Assembly (NCBI RefSeq): GCF_000350085.1
Contig: NZ_CAUM01000130.1
Location: 1-64,000 of the forward strand
DNA from: Mesorhizobium metallidurans STM 2683
GTDB lineage: Bacteria; Pseudomonadota; Alphaproteobacteria; Rhizobiales; Rhizobiaceae
Reading direction: 5' to 3'
Length of the DNA stretch: 64,000 bases
In this document: positions 34,399-42,221 of the stretch, piece after piece
Numbering within the stretch: the first letter of the stretch is position 1
How the letters are laid out: the number at the start of each line of letters is the position of its first letter
Translations under genes and position numbers: made by a program
Notes under the pieces: generated by a model
Database searches by the model: none
What the model saw: only the letters and a program-made list of their open reading frames with translations
What the model was told of the DNA's origin: nothing

Positions 34399-35202
34399 AT
34401 GACCGCTGCAATCAGACGCGTATGGTGGGGCGACTACCGGACCACCGAATACGCCACGATCGATCCGGAGGCGACGATCGCCATTCTGCCGGTGGCGGCG
34501 ATCGAACAGCACGGCCCGCATCTGCCGGTTTCGACCGACACCGCGATCATGAACGGCATGCTGGAAACCGTCATTGCGCGCCTGCCCGGCGATCTCGACA
34601 TCCGCATCCTGCCCGTCCAGGCGGTGGGCAAGTCGAACGAACATCTGCATGCGCCGGGCACGCTCACCCTGCCGGCAACGACGCTGGTCGATGCCTGGAC
34701 CGAGCTTGGCCTGTCGGTCTCCCGCGCCGGCGTCAGGAAGCTGATCGTCGTCAACTCGCATGGCGGCAATGAGGAGATCATGGGCATCATCACGCGCGAA
34801 TTGCGCGTGCGCGCCAAAATGCTGACGGTGAAGACGAGCTGGCAGCGCTTTGGCCGGCCGGCCGGCATGTTTACCGAGCTTGAGGACCGTCACGGCATCC
34901 ATGGCGGCGACGTCGAGACCTCGCTGATGCTGTATTTCCGGCCGGATCTCGTCGATATGGGCAAGGCTGACAATTTCGCCAGCAATGTCGGCCGTGCCGA
35001 AAAGGAATTCTCGCTGCTGCGCCACACCGGAACGCATGCCTTTGCCTGGATTGCCACCGACCTCAACCCGAACGGCGTGGTCGGCGATGCCAGTATTGCG
35101 ACAGCCGAAAAAGGCCGGCTGACCGCCGAACATCAGGCCGACGGCTTCATCAGCCTCCTGAAAGACGTGCGCAAGGCGAAGCTCGCCGACTGGCTGGCAT
35201 AG
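34399..35202 (+). CDS. Creatininase family amidohydrolase
   Basis: 267 aa. Metal-binding residues match the creatininase family: PVAAIEQHGPHLPVSTD near residues 30-46, VNSHGGNEEIM near 115-125 and HGGDVETS near 160-167. Family members hydrolyse small cyclic or formyl amides, for example creatinine to creatine. Together with RidA and the divergent amidohydrolase/importer operon it points to uptake and breakdown of a cyclic nitrogen compound. Creatinine itself is possible, because soxBDAG for the sarcosine end product lies 20 kb away, but no creatinase is visible in the window. Confidence 0.85.
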   Translation: MTAAIRRVWWGDYRTTEYATIDPEATIAILPVAAIEQHGPHLPVSTDTAIMNGMLETVIARLPGDLDIRILPVQAVGKSNEHLHAPGTLTLPATTLVDAWTELGLSVSRAGVRKLIVVNSHGGNEEIMGIITRELRVRAKMLTVKTSWQRFGRPAGMFTELEDRHGIHGGDVETSLMLYFRPDLVDMGKADNFASNVGRAEKEFSLLRHTGTHAFAWIATDLNPNGVVGDASIATAEKGRLTAEHQADGFISLLKDVRKAKLADWLA

Positions 35203-35220
35203 CGATCTCGCGAGCCGAAT

Positions 35221-35730
35221 TCAGCGGTCAATGTTCAGCGCGAACGGCGTGCCTTCGAAAGCATCCGCGCCGCGCCCGATCGCCTGGATGGCTTCGATCA
35301 TCCGGCCGCTGCGGTCAAGCAGCGTGTCAGCCACCGAAATCAATCGCGGATTGGGTGTTGCCGAGGGCGACAGCGCGCGCAAAGTCTCAGCCAATTCGAC
35401 CTCGTCGCGCTTCGGCGCCAGTGCTGCCGCAATGATGTAGGCCGAGGCGGTCGAGCGGCTGATGCCGGCATAGCAATGCACCACCAGCGGCCTTGCCCGA
35501 TCCCACCGGCGCGCGAAATCGAGCAGGCTGCGGACGTGCTCCTCGCCCGGCATGGTCATGCCGTCCTGCGGCACGGCAATGTCATGCATGACGAGGTGCA
35601 GATGGTTCTCCCCGGCGATCGAGGCCGGCCGCGTCACCTCGGTGCCGGCTGCCAGCAGCGAGAGCAGCCGCTCGGCGCCGGTCTTCGCCACTGTTTCCTC
35701 GACCTTCGACAGCGAACAGACATGGATCAT
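35221..35730 (-). CDS. Tyrosine/dual-specificity phosphatase-like protein
   Basis: 169 aa from the ATG at 35730, which overlaps the cobC stop (ATGA). The CX5R loop is present as VHCYAGISRSTASA, with an upstream Asp-containing helix, so the chemistry is that of cysteine-based phosphatases. It is translated directly after cobC but has no known part in cobalamin synthesis. I cannot say what it dephosphorylates. Confidence 0.8.
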   Translation of the reverse strand: MIHVCSLSKVEETVAKTGAERLLSLLAAGTEVTRPASIAGENHLHLVMHDIAVPQDGMTMPGEEHVRSLLDFARRWDRARPLVVHCYAGISRSTASAYIIAAALAPKRDEVELAETLRALSPSATPNPRLISVADTLLDRSGRMIEAIQAIGRGADAFEGTPFALNIDR

Positions 35731-36782
35731 CGCTTGATCTCCCTGTCGGCATCGTTGCGCCGCGAAGCCCAGTCTGCAAGAGCGGATTCGAGCCGCCGCC
35801 ATTCCTCGTCCCCGCCCGGCAGTCCGGCGCGCAGCACAAGCGGCCGATCGGAGAAATGCCGAAGCAGGACGCCGCGTTCGCCGAGCGCCGAAAACAGGCC
35901 GGCAGCGTCCGGCAGTCTGACACAGCGGAAGAGCGTGGTGCCGCCGGCGACGGGAACGCCGAAGCGATCAAACAGCGCGTCAAGCCGCGCGGCGTCTCCG
36001 GCCAGTTCGCGCCGCATCTCGATCTGCCAATCAGTGTCGGCCAGCGCGCGGATGCCATATTCGAGCGCCGGGCCGGCGACCGCCCATGGCCCGAATTGTG
36101 CTTCCAGCCGTTCGACGGTCAGCGCATCGGTCAAGGCAAAGCCGAGCCGCAGGCCGGCCAGGCCAAAGAACTTGCCGAAGGAGCGCAGCACGACGATACC
36201 GCCCTGCCCGACATCGGCCGCAAGGCTTTCCCTATGCGGGCCGACATCCATGAAGGCTTCGTCGACGACCAGCAACCCGCCCCTGGCGCGCAATTTCTCG
36301 GCAAGCCGAAGCAGGTCTTCGCGCTTGACGACGCGCCCGTCCGGATTGTTGGGATTGACGATAGTGGCGAGGTCGGCCGCGGCAAGCGCCTCGAAACCAT
36401 CGACCTCCGCCACCGCATGGCCGGCGATCGCTGCCGCTCGGCTGTGCTCGGCATAGGTCGGGCCGAGCACCAGCGCCTTGCCGGGTTTTACCAGCGAAGC
36501 GACGCGCGGCAACAGTATCTGCGTGCCGGGCACCGCCGCCACATTCGCCGCCGATGGCGCGCCATAGGCGCGCGCCGCGACATCGGCCAGTTCGCGGGCG
36601 CGTGCACCTTCCGGCAACCGTGACAGGGCGGTGGCGGGCAGCTCGAAAAGCGGATAGGAGTGCGGATTGATACCGGTCGAGAGGTCGACAAAGGGCTGCG
36701 GCGCGTGGGGAAAGAGCGCCTTCGCCCGGCCAAGGCTTCCGCCGTGATCCACTGCTGCCACCGCTCCATCAAGAAGCTTCAT
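35727..36782 (-). CDS. cobC: L-threonine-O-3-phosphate decarboxylase-like aminotransferase
   Basis: 351 aa. Aspartate-aminotransferase fold with FVDLSTGINPHSYPL near residue 30, IVNPNNPDGRVV, VDEAFMDVGP and the PLP lysine in VLRSFGKFFGLAGLRLG. It should supply (R)-1-amino-2-propanol O-phosphate for the nucleotide loop of cobalamin (in Salmonella nomenclature this is CobD). Its start codon (36782-36780) overlaps the oppositely directed start codon of cbiB by two bases. AGGAACGAC upstream supports this start. Confidence 0.88.
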   Translation of the reverse strand: MKLLDGAVAAVDHGGSLGRAKALFPHAPQPFVDLSTGINPHSYPLFELPATALSRLPEGARARELADVAARAYGAPSAANVAAVPGTQILLPRVASLVKPGKALVLGPTYAEHSRAAAIAGHAVAEVDGFEALAAADLATIVNPNNPDGRVVKREDLLRLAEKLRARGGLLVVDEAFMDVGPHRESLAADVGQGGIVVLRSFGKFFGLAGLRLGFALTDALTVERLEAQFGPWAVAGPALEYGIRALADTDWQIEMRRELAGDAARLDALFDRFGVPVAGGTTLFRCVRLPDAAGLFSALGERGVLLRHFSDRPLVLRAGLPGGDEEWRRLESALADWASRRNDADREIKR

Positions 36783-37752
36783 GTCGTTCCTGATCGCCTT
36801 CCTGTCACTGATTATTGAATTCGCTCTAGGTTATCCGGATTGGCTGTTCCGTCGTATCGGCCATCCCGTTACCTGGTTCGGCAGGCTGATATCCTTTCTC
36901 GATCGCAGGCTCAACCACGATACTGATTCCGACGCGCTGCGTCGCCGGCGCGGTGTTCACGCGCTGCTGGTCATCGTGCTGGTGCCGGCGGTTATCGCCC
37001 TGGTGCTGGAAATCCTGCTGTGGCAGGTCCTCCCTTCCGGTCTGCTCGTCGTGGCAATTCTCGCAACGTCGCTTTTGTCGCAGAAGAGCCTGGCCGAGCA
37101 TGTCGAGGCCGTGGCCGACGCACTCGACAATGGCGGGCTTGCCGTCGGCCGTGTTGCGGTCTCGCACATCGTCGGCCGAGACCCCGAAACGCTCGACAGA
37201 GCCGGTGTCTGCCGCGCTGCGATCGAGAGCCTGGCCGAGAACTTTTCCGACGGCATAGTCGCGCCCGCCTTCTGGATCGGCGTCGGCGGGCTCCCCGGCG
37301 GCGCAGCCTACAAGGCCGCCAACACCGCCGATTCGATGATCGGCCACCGCACCCCGCGCCATGAGGCGTTCGGCCGGGCAGCGGCGCGTTTCGACGATCT
37401 GATCAACCTTCCGGCGTCGCGGCTGACCGCGCTGCTCATTGTGCTGGCGGCTCTGTTCGTCAAAGGCGCCGATGCGAAAAATGCCTGGCGCACCGTGCGG
37501 CGCGACGCGAAAAAACACCGTTCGCCCAATGCCGGCTGGCCGGAAGTCGCGATGGCCGGGGCGCTGGGCCTCGCCCTTGCCGGGCCACGCAGCTATGGCG
37601 GCGTGGTGGTCGAGGATGCGTTCATGGGCGATGGCGGCCGGCGTGAGGCCGAGAGCGCCGACATAAGGCAGGCGCTGAAACTCTACCGGACGGCCGACTT
37701 TCTGCTGATCGCGCTGTTTGGGCTGATCGCGGTGATCGTCCTTATAGCGTGA
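36781..37752 (+). CDS. cbiB/cobD: Adenosylcobinamide-phosphate synthase
   Basis: 323 aa membrane protein with four to five hydrophobic segments. The family signature LAENFSDGIVAPAFWIGVGG and GAAYKAANTADSMIGHR (mid-protein) is clear, as is GYPDWLFRRIGHPVTWFG near the N-terminus. It attaches aminopropanol phosphate to adenosylcobyric acid in the inner membrane. The ATG overlaps the divergent cobC start by two bases, so its promoter must lie within cobC coding DNA. A weak AAGAAG ribosome site precedes it. Confidence 0.9.
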   Translation: MSFLIAFLSLIIEFALGYPDWLFRRIGHPVTWFGRLISFLDRRLNHDTDSDALRRRRGVHALLVIVLVPAVIALVLEILLWQVLPSGLLVVAILATSLLSQKSLAEHVEAVADALDNGGLAVGRVAVSHIVGRDPETLDRAGVCRAAIESLAENFSDGIVAPAFWIGVGGLPGGAAYKAANTADSMIGHRTPRHEAFGRAAARFDDLINLPASRLTALLIVLAALFVKGADAKNAWRTVRRDAKKHRSPNAGWPEVAMAGALGLALAGPRSYGGVVVEDAFMGDGGRREAESADIRQALKLYRTADFLLIALFGLIAVIVLIA

Positions 37753-37784
37753 CTTACCCTCTCCGGGAGGGGGGGTAAACCTTC
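37753..37784. terminator. Hairpin between convergent cbiB and cobO
   Basis: TTACCCTC and GAGGG...GTAA in this 32-bp gap can form an imperfect stem. It separates the ends of two convergent cobalamin genes. Confidence 0.4.
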
Positions 37785-38414
37785 TTAGAACTCTATCCCT
37801 TGCTGCGCCTTCACGCCGGCCGAGAAATGGTGCTTGGTCACGCCCATCTCGGTCACCAGATCGGCCGCCTCGACCAGAGCCGGCTTGGCGTTGCGACCGG
37901 TGATCACGACATGCAGGCCTTCGCGCCGGCCTTTCAGCGCCGCGACAACCCTGTCCAGATCGAGATAATCGTAGCGCAGCGCGATGTTCAACTCGTCGAG
38001 CACGACAAGGCTGATCGAAGGATCGGCCATCAGCTCGAGCGCCTTGGCCCAGGCGGCTTCGGCCGCCGCGATGTCGCGCTTCAGATCCTGTGTTTCCCAG
38101 GTAAAACCCTCGCCCATCGCATGCCAGACGACGCGGTCGCCGAAGGCGGCGAAGGCGTCCTTCTCGCCAGTGTGCCATTTGCCCTTGATGAACTGGACGA
38201 CGCCGACGCGCTTGCCATAGCCGAGCATCCGCAGCGCCAGCCCGAAGGCGGCGGTGGTCTTGCCCTTGCCCGGCCCGGTGTTGACGATCAGCAGGCCCTT
38301 CTCGATCGTCTTTGCCGCCACTTCGGCGTCCTGCACCGCCTTGCGCTTGGCCATCTTGGCGCGATGGCGTTCCTCGTCCCCCTGTTCAATGGTCTTGGCA
38401 TCAATATCGGTCAT
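37785..38414 (-). CDS. cobO: Corrinoid adenosyltransferase (BtuR/CobO)
   Basis: 209 aa. P-loop is NTGPGKGKTTAAFGLALR, followed by GKWHTGE and WHAMGEGFTWETQD, then VVLDELNIALRYDYL and VVITGRNAKPALVEAADLVTEM. It transfers the adenosyl group of ATP to cob(I)yrinic acid a,c-diamide. Overlaps cobP by 14 bp and is the last gene of the riboswitch-controlled operon. Confidence 0.92.
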   Translation of the reverse strand: MTDIDAKTIEQGDEERHRAKMAKRKAVQDAEVAAKTIEKGLLIVNTGPGKGKTTAAFGLALRMLGYGKRVGVVQFIKGKWHTGEKDAFAAFGDRVVWHAMGEGFTWETQDLKRDIAAAEAAWAKALELMADPSISLVVLDELNIALRYDYLDLDRVVAALKGRREGLHVVITGRNAKPALVEAADLVTEMGVTKHHFSAGVKAQQGIEF

Positions 38415-38931
38415 CTCGCTTCACCTTGAGCGGCAGCCCCGCCACCATCAAAAGCACCGTGTCGGCGACTGCGGCGACCTGCTGGTTGAGCCGGCCGGCA
38501 GCGTCGCGAAAGCGGCGGGCGAGCGCATTGTCGGGCACGATGCCTTGGCCGACTTCGTTGGAGACCACGAACCATGGCCCGCGCGGTCGCGACACCACAT
38601 CGGCCAGCTGCCGGCATTCGGCCTCGAAATCATGCTCGGCCAGCATATGGTTGGTCAGCCAGAGCGTCAGGCAGTCGATCAGGACCGGTCGGCCGTCAGG
38701 CAATGCAGCGAGCGCGCCGGCAAGGTCGAGCGGCGCATCCACCGTCGCCCAGCCCTCGCCACGCCTCGACTGGTGCAGCGAGATGCGTTCGCGCATCTCA
38801 TCGTCATGGGCTTGCGCCGTCGCGATATAGGTCCACGGCCCCCGACAGGCGGTCACCAATGTTTCGGCGTGCGCGCTCTTGCCGGAGCGCGCGCCGCCGA
38901 TGATGAAGGTCAATCCCTTGCGATCAGGCAA
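38401..38931 (-). CDS. cobP: Adenosylcobinamide kinase/guanylyltransferase
   Basis: 176 aa. P-loop IIGGARSGKSAHAE, then HQSRRGEGWATVDAPLD with the family His/Arg/Glu, and VSNEVGQGIVPDNALARRFRD. It phosphorylates adenosylcobinamide and adds GMP in nucleotide-loop assembly. Overlaps cobO at its 3' end and cbtA by 8 bp at its start. Confidence 0.93.
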   Translation of the reverse strand: MPDRKGLTFIIGGARSGKSAHAETLVTACRGPWTYIATAQAHDDEMRERISLHQSRRGEGWATVDAPLDLAGALAALPDGRPVLIDCLTLWLTNHMLAEHDFEAECRQLADVVSRPRGPWFVVSNEVGQGIVPDNALARRFRDAAGRLNQQVAAVADTVLLMVAGLPLKVKRDDRY

Positions 38932-39733
38932 AGCTGTCGCGCAGGCTGGTCGCCGCGCCGGTGAAGCGTCCGCGCACCACGCCGACGACGGCGCCGAGCA
39001 CCAGCCAGAACGCCAGGTTGGTCAGCGTCACCGCCACCACGAACTGGTGGTGCAGTCCTTCCGGGATCGCGGTCTCGAAACTGTCGGGCTGCGGCGCGCC
39101 GACGATATGCGGCGCCACGATCAAGGCCACAGCCAGCAACGCCAATGGCAGCGATTTGCGGAAGGCGAGCAGGCCGAGACCGGCCGCGGTCGCCACCACG
39201 GTTGCCGTCCACCAGATCTGGCGCTGGGTGAGATCGGCCGCCGGCATCGCCGGCAGTTCAGGCGGCAGGCCCAGGCCCGGCGCCAGCGTGAACGCGGCAA
39301 AGCCCGCCAGGCCCCAGAACACGCCCTGGCGCCAATTGCCGATGCCGCCGGCGAATTCCGAGACAGCGACAAGGACCAATGCGAAGCCGATGCCGGTGAC
39401 GATATTGGCTGCCACGCTGAAGGCGTAGCGCTCGAAGCCGTCGGCCGGCGCCCAGCCTTCGTCTTCTTCCGCGGGAGCAGCCGCTTCGGCCGGCGCCGGC
39501 GCAGCCGTGCTCATCGCAGTTTCCGCCGTTGCCGAGGGGCTCGTTGCATTGGTATTGGCTGCCGGAGCCGCCGCGGCGGCTTGATCGTGCCCCTGGCCGC
39601 CGCCGGTCTTTTCAAAAACTTCAGCCTGGGAAATCAGAGGATAGGTTGCAAAGGCTTGCATGCACGCGAGAACGACGCCGGCCACAAGCCCTGCGATCGC
39701 CGCGATGAATACGACGTTGCGAAACAGTGTCAT
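38924..39733 (-). CDS. cbtA: Cobalt transporter subunit CbtA
   Basis: 269 aa membrane protein with five hydrophobic segments. The first is at residues 5-30, then comes an Ala/Pro/Thr-rich low-complexity linker (about 52-90) with GHD near its start, and the other helices follow. Later loops carry further histidines (HIVG, LHHQF). This is the predicted B12-regulated cobalt importer seen beside CbtB. It starts 15 bp after the cbtB stop and overlaps cobP. Confidence 0.85.
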   Translation of the reverse strand: MTLFRNVVFIAAIAGLVAGVVLACMQAFATYPLISQAEVFEKTGGGQGHDQAAAAAPAANTNATSPSATAETAMSTAAPAPAEAAAPAEEDEGWAPADGFERYAFSVAANIVTGIGFALVLVAVSEFAGGIGNWRQGVFWGLAGFAAFTLAPGLGLPPELPAMPAADLTQRQIWWTATVVATAAGLGLLAFRKSLPLALLAVALIVAPHIVGAPQPDSFETAIPEGLHHQFVVAVTLTNLAFWLVLGAVVGVVRGRFTGAATSLRDSFA

Positions 39734-39748
39734 GATGTCAATTCCTGG

Positions 39749-39928
39749 TCAGTGGCAGGGAAATGCAATGGAATGGCGATAGTCGTGGGCGGCATTGTGG
39801 ACGGCCTCGATTTGCGAGAAGCCGACAAAGCCCATGACGAAAATGCCGAGCAGCGCGGCAAACGCGAGCTGCATGAAGCGCGACTGCGCTGAAACGGAAG
39901 CGCCGAGAGAGACGGAAGCGGTATTCAT
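39749..39928 (-). CDS. cbtB: Cobalt transporter subunit CbtB
   Basis: 59 aa, with AAGGACAAG ahead of the ATG at 39928. One transmembrane helix (about residues 19-39, AFAALLGIFVMGFVGF) is followed by a short His-rich tail with four His residues (HNAAHDYRHS...) and a final FPCH. This is the hallmark of CbtB, the small partner of CbtA in cobalt uptake. It is the first gene after the cobalamin riboswitch. Confidence 0.88.
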   Translation of the reverse strand: MNTASVSLGASVSAQSRFMQLAFAALLGIFVMGFVGFSQIEAVHNAAHDYRHSIAFPCH

Positions 39929-39941
39929 ATCTTGTCCTTTC

Positions 39942-39957
39942 GCCCTCCCCCGAGGGC
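39942..39957 (-). promoter_or_regulatory. Expression-platform hairpin of the cobalamin riboswitch
   Basis: GCCCTC (39942-39947) and GAGGGC (39952-39957) form a 6-bp stem directly upstream of the AAGGA ribosome site of cbtB (39934-39938). Its position suggests that vitamin B12 binding controls translation initiation. Confidence 0.5.
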
Positions 39958-39974
39958 ATAGAAGTCATTTCCCT

Positions 39975-40150
39975 GTCGCCGGCAGGTCTCCTGGCTCGCG
40001 GATCAGCGCCCTTCCCCACCTTCCCGAAGAAAAATCTTCAGTGGCATATGGAGAGGACTACCGCACACAGTTGCGGGGGCAGCCACGGCATTGGGCAGGA
40101 ATTCACCCTCACCGCATTCCCTCTTGGTCCCTAACGGAACCGACGACAGC
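39975..40150 (-). ncRNA. Cobalamin riboswitch
   Basis: On the minus strand the 3' part has the B12 box GAGCCAGGAGACCTGCC (complement of 39981-39997). Upstream are the other conserved elements: GCCACTG, the GGGAAGG stretch and a TGCCCCCGCAACTGTGTGCGG stretch (key part CCCCCGCAACTG). Adenosylcobalamin binding is expected to shut off cbtB-cbtA-cobP-cobO. The exact 5' end is uncertain by about 15 bases. Confidence 0.92.
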
Positions 40151-40225
40151 CGTGACTATAGGCAGAATCGTCGCGCCCGGCAAACCAAATTCCGCCCGTT
40201 ACCAGCGTGAATGCGCCACGCGGTT

Positions 40226-40918
40226 TCAAGGCTTCGAGGCAGCGATCCGCTCGGCAACCAGCCGCTGCAGCCGCCACAGATGGCGATCGTGAATGCCGCG
40301 CTCTTCCAAATTTTTCACCGTGTTGTAGAGGTAGTCGGCGCCTGATCCCCAGTGCCCGCAGGATGTGGCGAGCTTTTCGACCACCTCTTCTTCCCCAAGC
40401 GGTCCGCCATAGGTCGTTCCCTTGCGATTGATGACGAAGGCCAGCGCCTTGAACGGCCCGCTGTCGCTTGCCAGCGAGAGCAGGCGCGGATGGTAGCTCG
40501 TCGGCTTCAGCGTCACCTCACGCCTGAAAAGCTTGTCGATCTGCGCGCGGCGATCGCCATCGCTCAGCCGAAAGGCAACACCCTTGCATTGTCCGCCGCG
40601 GTCCAGCGCCATCATCAGCCCCGGGCTCTGCTTGGTGCCGCGCCAGCGCGTCATGTTCATGCAGAAGGATCGGTGCCAGCCGCGCGCCACCGCGACCTGT
40701 TCCTCGACATGGTCGATTTCGGGCTTCCAGATCAGCGAGCCATAACCGAATAGCCAGAGCGGTTCGCTTGCAGGCAGTTCCGCCTCGAACGCATCCAGCA
40801 TCGCATTGTAGTCGCTGTCGTCGAGATGCATTGCGTCCGGGTCGGGTCCGCTATCCTCGACGGTGCGAAAACAGCGCGCCACCAGTTCGGGCGTGAGTGA
40901 CATCTGTCGTGCGGTCAT
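40226..40918 (-). CDS. ChaC-like gamma-glutamylcyclotransferase
   Basis: 230 aa. FGYGSLIWKPEI opens the gamma-glutamylcyclotransferase fold, then RGWHRSFCMNMTRWRGTKQSPGL and GVAFRLSD, with the acidic catalytic region in the second half (GGPLGEEEVVEKL). ChaC proteins cleave glutathione to 5-oxoproline and Cys-Gly in the cytosol. The start is the ATG at 40918; 40903 is also possible. It is monocistronic and divergent from the Rieske oxygenase gene. Confidence 0.88.
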   Translation of the reverse strand: MTARQMSLTPELVARCFRTVEDSGPDPDAMHLDDSDYNAMLDAFEAELPASEPLWLFGYGSLIWKPEIDHVEEQVAVARGWHRSFCMNMTRWRGTKQSPGLMMALDRGGQCKGVAFRLSDGDRRAQIDKLFRREVTLKPTSYHPRLLSLASDSGPFKALAFVINRKGTTYGGPLGEEEVVEKLATSCGHWGSGADYLYNTVKNLEERGIHDRHLWRLQRLVAERIAASKP

Positions 40919-41036
40919 GTCCCAATCCCGTTGCTTCCGGCATGATTAGGCATCACGACCGAAGCCGGCAATGCCGTAGCCCCAATTGACAAACGATTTG
41001 CCGGGGTGTCGGCTGGTGCATCACAGGAAGCCTGTC

Positions 41037-42218
41037 ATGCAACCCGGTCCGAGCGAGCGTGATCCCTATAATGGCCTGACCCGGGCCGAGCCGACGCTGC
41101 CCTCATCAGCCTATTGGGACGCGGAAGCCTATCAGCGCGATCTCGACGCCATCTGGTACAAAAGCTGGCTGCTTGTCTGCCGCGAGGCCGACCTTGCCCA
41201 GCCGCTGGCTTTCAGGACATTCCGGATCGGCACGCAGGAGATCGTCGTGCTGCGCGACGAGACAGGCGCGTTGCGCGCCTTCCACAACACCTGCCGGCAT
41301 CGCGGCTCGCAGCTTTGCCAGGAGAGCGAGGGCCGGCTGAAGGCACGGCTCATCACCTGTCCCTATCACGCCTGGTCCTATTCGCTGCGCGGCGATCTCG
41401 TGCGCGTGCCGTCGAAGTCACTACCTGAAGGTTTCGACAAGGCCGAGCATCCGCTCTACCGCGTCGCGCTGTCGGTGTGGAGCGGCTTTGTCTTCGTCAA
41501 TCTCGCCGAGGATGCCGGCGGTTCGGCTGAGACATCCTTCGATCCCGCATCCGGCGACCTCTCCAACTGGCCGCTGGAAACGCTGGTGTCGGGCCATGTG
41601 CTGCGCAAGGTGATGAACTGCAACTGGAAGATCTTCTGGGAGAACTTCAACGAATGCCTGCACTGCCCGGGCGTCCACAAGGACCTGTCAAGGCTGGTGC
41701 CGATCTACGGCCGCGGCCTGATGGGCCGGCATGACGATCCCCAATGGGCGCGTCACGCCGACAATGACGCGCCGGAGTTTTCCGGTGGCCTCAGGGCCGG
41801 CGCCGAGACCTGGTCGAGCGACGGACAGGCGCATGGGCCGGTCTTTGCCGATCTTACCCCGGCAGAGCGCGCCGCCGGCCAGACCTACGCCACCAGCCTG
41901 CCGTCGATGTTCATCGTCGGTCATGTTGACTATGTCAGGACCGTGCGACTCGTGCCGCTTGGCCCGGAGCAGACCGAACTCACCGCCGAATGGCTTTTTT
42001 CGTCCGAAGCGCTCGAAGCGCCCTCGGCCGACATCGACAACATCGTCGCCTTCGGCAGGCAGGTGCTGGAGGAGGACGCTGGTATTTGCGAGGTCAATCA
42101 GAAGGGCTTGCGCTCGATGCGCCACAAGGCTGGAGTGCTGATGCCCGAGGAATACGACCTGCACCGCTTCCACAATTGGGTGCGCGAGCGCAGTGCAGCA
42201 CATTCGCCCAAGCCCTGA
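41037..42218 (+). CDS. Rieske non-heme iron oxygenase alpha subunit
   Basis: 393 aa from the ATG at 41037 with AGGAAG upstream; the 17-residue extension to 40986 was rejected. The Rieske 2Fe-2S ligands are CRHRG and CPYHAW, spaced about 17 residues apart. The mononuclear iron site follows in NFNECLHCPGVHKDL. Overall shape resembles choline monooxygenase, glycine-betaine demethylase (GbcA) and stachydrine demethylase rather than large aromatic dioxygenases. No ferredoxin-reductase gene is next to it, so it must borrow electrons. A role in N-demethylation would fit the sarcosine and DMGDH genes elsewhere in the window. Confidence 0.85.
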   Translation: MQPGPSERDPYNGLTRAEPTLPSSAYWDAEAYQRDLDAIWYKSWLLVCREADLAQPLAFRTFRIGTQEIVVLRDETGALRAFHNTCRHRGSQLCQESEGRLKARLITCPYHAWSYSLRGDLVRVPSKSLPEGFDKAEHPLYRVALSVWSGFVFVNLAEDAGGSAETSFDPASGDLSNWPLETLVSGHVLRKVMNCNWKIFWENFNECLHCPGVHKDLSRLVPIYGRGLMGRHDDPQWARHADNDAPEFSGGLRAGAETWSSDGQAHGPVFADLTPAERAAGQTYATSLPSMFIVGHVDYVRTVRLVPLGPEQTELTAEWLFSSEALEAPSADIDNIVAFGRQVLEEDAGICEVNQKGLRSMRHKAGVLMPEEYDLHRFHNWVRERSAAHSPKP

Positions 42219-42221
42219 ATA

